Source: an uncultured delta proteobacterium
GTDB lineage: Bacteria; Desulfobacterota; Desulfobulbia; Desulfobulbales; Desulfocapsaceae
Assembly (NCBI GenBank): GCA_903875445.1
Contig: CAIQWD010000041.1
Coordinates: 1-64,000 of the forward strand
Direction of reading: 5' to 3'
DNA: 64,000 bases
In this document: positions 62,360-64,000 of the stretch, one piece after another
Layout of the letters: the number at the start of each line of letters is the position of its first letter
Position numbering within the stretch: position 1 is the stretch's first letter
Program-made: the position numbers and the translations under genes
The notes under the pieces: model-generated
The model's database searches: none
Told to the model about the DNA's origin: nothing
What the model saw: only the letters and a program-made list of their open reading frames with translations

Positions 62360-62740
62360 ATGACAAGGGTACTCATAGTCAGCAAAAATATGAATGTTTT
62401 TAGTGAGTTCGCCGAATTCATAAATAAAGACAGAGGCATTGAGGTGCTTTGGGCGGGTAGCGGACAGAAAGCCTTGGATCTCGTCGGAACGGGAAGCATC
62501 AGCGCGGTGGTCGTAGATGAGATTTTGGTTGATAGAACAGCGTTGTCGTTTGTCCGGCAACTGACAAAACATCAGCCTCTCATCAATTGTGCCATGGTCA
62601 GTTCCTTGCCGCCGGACGATTTCCATGAGGCCACAGAAGGTCTAGGCATTTTTATACAATTGCCGGTTAGCCCCGGCGTGAAGGAAGCTGAACTCATGCT
62701 AAAGATGCTGGAAACAATCGAAGTTCTTATGACATTATAA
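62360..62740 (+). CDS. Degenerate receiver-like protein in the ORP operon
   Basis: 126 residues with CheY-like alternation: RVLIVSKNMNVFSEFAEFI, AVVVDEILVDRTALSFVRQL, NCAMVSSLPPDDFHEAT and IQLPVSPG. The N-terminal acidic pair is absent and the conserved Lys is not present, so it probably is not phosphorylated by a classic kinase. It lies between the ORP-like gene and the first MinD-like gene, with GGGAG before its ATG. Confidence 0.7.
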   Translation: MTRVLIVSKNMNVFSEFAEFINKDRGIEVLWAGSGQKALDLVGTGSISAVVVDEILVDRTALSFVRQLTKHQPLINCAMVSSLPPDDFHEATEGLGIFIQLPVSPGVKEAELMLKMLETIEVLMTL

Positions 62741-62758
62741 ATGCGTGGATAACCAGCT

Positions 62759-63613
62759 ATGATCATCAGTATTGCAAGCGGCAAGGGTGGCACCGGTAAA
62801 ACAACTGTTGCAACCAATCTGGCCCTTTCTTTAGGCGAGGGCGCCAGGCTGTTGGATTGCGATGTCGAGGAACCCAACTGTCATCTCTTTCTCCATCCGC
62901 AGATTACTGCAAGTGAGATCGTCACCTCTTTTATTCCGGTGATCCGCGAGGAGTCGTGCACGGGTTGCAAAAAGTGCGCGGAGATCTGCCGCTTTCGCGC
63001 CCTGACGGTGGTACGCGGCAAAGTACTGGTTTTTCCGGAACTGTGCCACGGTTGTGGAGGTTGCCTGGAGGTCTGCCCGGAGAATGCGGTGGTTGAAGGA
63101 AGCAGGGAAATTGGTGTTATGGAATCGGGCTGGTGCGGTCCTCTGGGGTTTGTCCAGGGTCGTCTTCGAGTCGGAGAGGCGATGTCGCCGCCTCTGATCA
63201 GGAAGGTTCAGGCCAACAGGAACCGGGCAATAAAGATTATTATCGATGCCCCTCCGGGGACATCCTGTCCGGTTGTTGCTGCCATGAAGGGGAGTCATTT
63301 CGTCCTGCTTGTGACCGAGCCCACCCCTTTCGGCCTGCATGATCTGGGGCTTGCGGTCGAGGCGGTGCGGGTGCTCGGCATCCCCTGTGGTCTCGTTATC
63401 AACCGGTCGGATATGGGCGATGACGGAGTTCGGCAATATGCCCTTCGTGAAAAAATTCCAGTGCTCCTTGAGATACCCTTTGAGCGAAAGATCGCCGAGG
63501 CTTATTCCCGAGGCATACCGATTGTTGAGATCATGCCGGAATGGGCACAGAGGTTTCGCGATCTCTATGACCGCATTGTGGTACTTGCAGGTAATTGGGG
63601 AGCGTCGCAATGA
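62759..63613 (+). CDS. MinD-type ATPase with inserted ferredoxin domain, copy 1
   Basis: 284 residues. Deviant Walker A IASGKGGTGKTTVATNLALSL at the N-terminus, then two 4Fe-4S sites inserted at about 65-105 (CTGCKKCAEICRF, CHGCGGCLEVCPE), switch region IIIDAPPGTSCPV, and the rest of the MinD fold. Relatives in Desulfovibrio are part of the ORP complex and interact with cell-division placement. The stop overlaps the next start (ATGA). Confidence 0.9.
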   Translation: MIISIASGKGGTGKTTVATNLALSLGEGARLLDCDVEEPNCHLFLHPQITASEIVTSFIPVIREESCTGCKKCAEICRFRALTVVRGKVLVFPELCHGCGGCLEVCPENAVVEGSREIGVMESGWCGPLGFVQGRLRVGEAMSPPLIRKVQANRNRAIKIIIDAPPGTSCPVVAAMKGSHFVLLVTEPTPFGLHDLGLAVEAVRVLGIPCGLVINRSDMGDDGVRQYALREKIPVLLEIPFERKIAEAYSRGIPIVEIMPEWAQRFRDLYDRIVVLAGNWGASQ

Positions 63614-64000
63614 TACGAGAGTTGGTTGTTGTCAGCGGCAAGGGTGGAACCGGAAAGACCAGTATCACTGCCGCTTTTGCCGGGTTGGCCGGGAACTGCG
63701 TGCTGGGGGACGCGGATGTCGATGCAGCCGATCTCCATCTTCTCATGTCCCCGGATGTGCAAAAGCGCACAGATTTTATGGGAGGCTGCAAAGCTACAAT
63801 CAGAGCCGAAGATTGCACAGCCTGTGGCAGGTGCCGGGGGTTATGCCGCTTTGCGGCCATCACAGAGGATTTTGTCGTCGATGCGATCAGCTGCGAAGGC
63901 TGCGGGGTCTGTGTCGACCTTTGTCCGGAAAAGGCCATCGATTTTCCCGTGCAGAAATGCGGCGAATGGTTTATCTCCGGAACCCGTTTCGGGCCGATGG
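63610..64000 (+). CDS. MinD-type ATPase with inserted ferredoxin domain, copy 2 (cut by window end)
   Basis: First 130 residues are visible. VVVSGKGGTGKTSITAAFAGLAG is the deviant Walker A, and CTACGRCRGLCRF and CEGCGVCVDLCPEKA are the two 4Fe-4S motifs. It is paralogous to the 62759 protein and translationally coupled to it. The open frame continues beyond position 64000. Confidence 0.88.
   Translation, partial: MIRELVVVSGKGGTGKTSITAAFAGLAGNCVLGDADVDAADLHLLMSPDVQKRTDFMGGCKATIRAEDCTACGRCRGLCRFAAITEDFVVDAISCEGCGVCVDLCPEKAIDFPVQKCGEWFISGTRFGPM

Overview
The window looks like a chromosomal segment of an anaerobic, probably sulfate-reducing or sulfur-metabolising Desulfobacterota bacterium (Desulfobulbales-like). 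The evidence is the mix of genes: a TunR-type tungstate/molybdate regulator next to a TSUP anion permease, an HdrA/HdrD/MvhD electron-transfer module, the start of an orange-protein (ORP) cluster with two ferredoxin-containing MinD-type ATPases, a probable selenoprotein cytochrome, and many sigma54 regulatory elements. No rRNA, tRNA, intact insertion sequence or CRISPR array was seen.

Layout. 0.1-9.7 kb: a 3'-truncated MprF-like gene, a zinc-binding chemoreceptor, a Crp/Fnr regulator divergent from chromate transporter chrA across an 18-bp palindrome, and a divergent tunR/TSUP pair whose operator overlaps a sigma70 promoter. Short fragments of an RND efflux pump flank this pair. 9.8-13.4 kb: acyl-CoA (propionyl-CoA type) carboxylase, both subunits. 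13.6-22 kb: VapBC, kup potassium transporter behind a c-di-AMP (ydaO-type) riboswitch, a hybrid histidine kinase, a UshA-like tetraheme cytochrome with an in-frame UGA at a Cys position, and a PiT phosphate transporter with its DUF47 partner. 22.4-35.6 kb: tandem universal stress protein, then a long minus-strand array reading livKHMGF, phenylacetate-CoA ligase, YitT permease, HTH-HdrCB fusion, double HdrA and MvhD. This suggests uptake and CoA activation of an (aryl) acid placed beside a flavin/FeS electron-transfer complex.

36.2-50 kb is the most unusual part. A histidine kinase and a sigma54-activating response regulator are divergent from a plus-strand operon that has a textbook -24/-12 promoter and a 17-bp inverted-repeat upstream activating sequence. 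The operon encodes a universal stress protein, a TSUP permease, a TIGR02186-like membrane-anchored protein, a stand-alone receiver, and three tandem paralogous proteins of 855-920 residues. These have a PEP-synthase-like ATP-grasp (degenerate in the middle copy) and a swivelling phospho-His domain, but carry an unrecognised C-terminal domain of about 300 residues instead of the PEP/pyruvate barrel. I consider this the best candidate for an undescribed system.

50-59.9 kb: a PPP-family phosphatase, an RND-MFP-TolC efflux operon, and an ArsR-permease-thioredoxin-DGC-thioredoxin-CcdA thiol/metalloid cluster. 60.1-64 kb: a PAS-containing sigma54 activator, two copies of a 20-bp palindrome and a sigma54 promoter leading into an ORP-like protein, a degenerate receiver and two MinD/ferredoxin ATPases, the last cut by the window edge.
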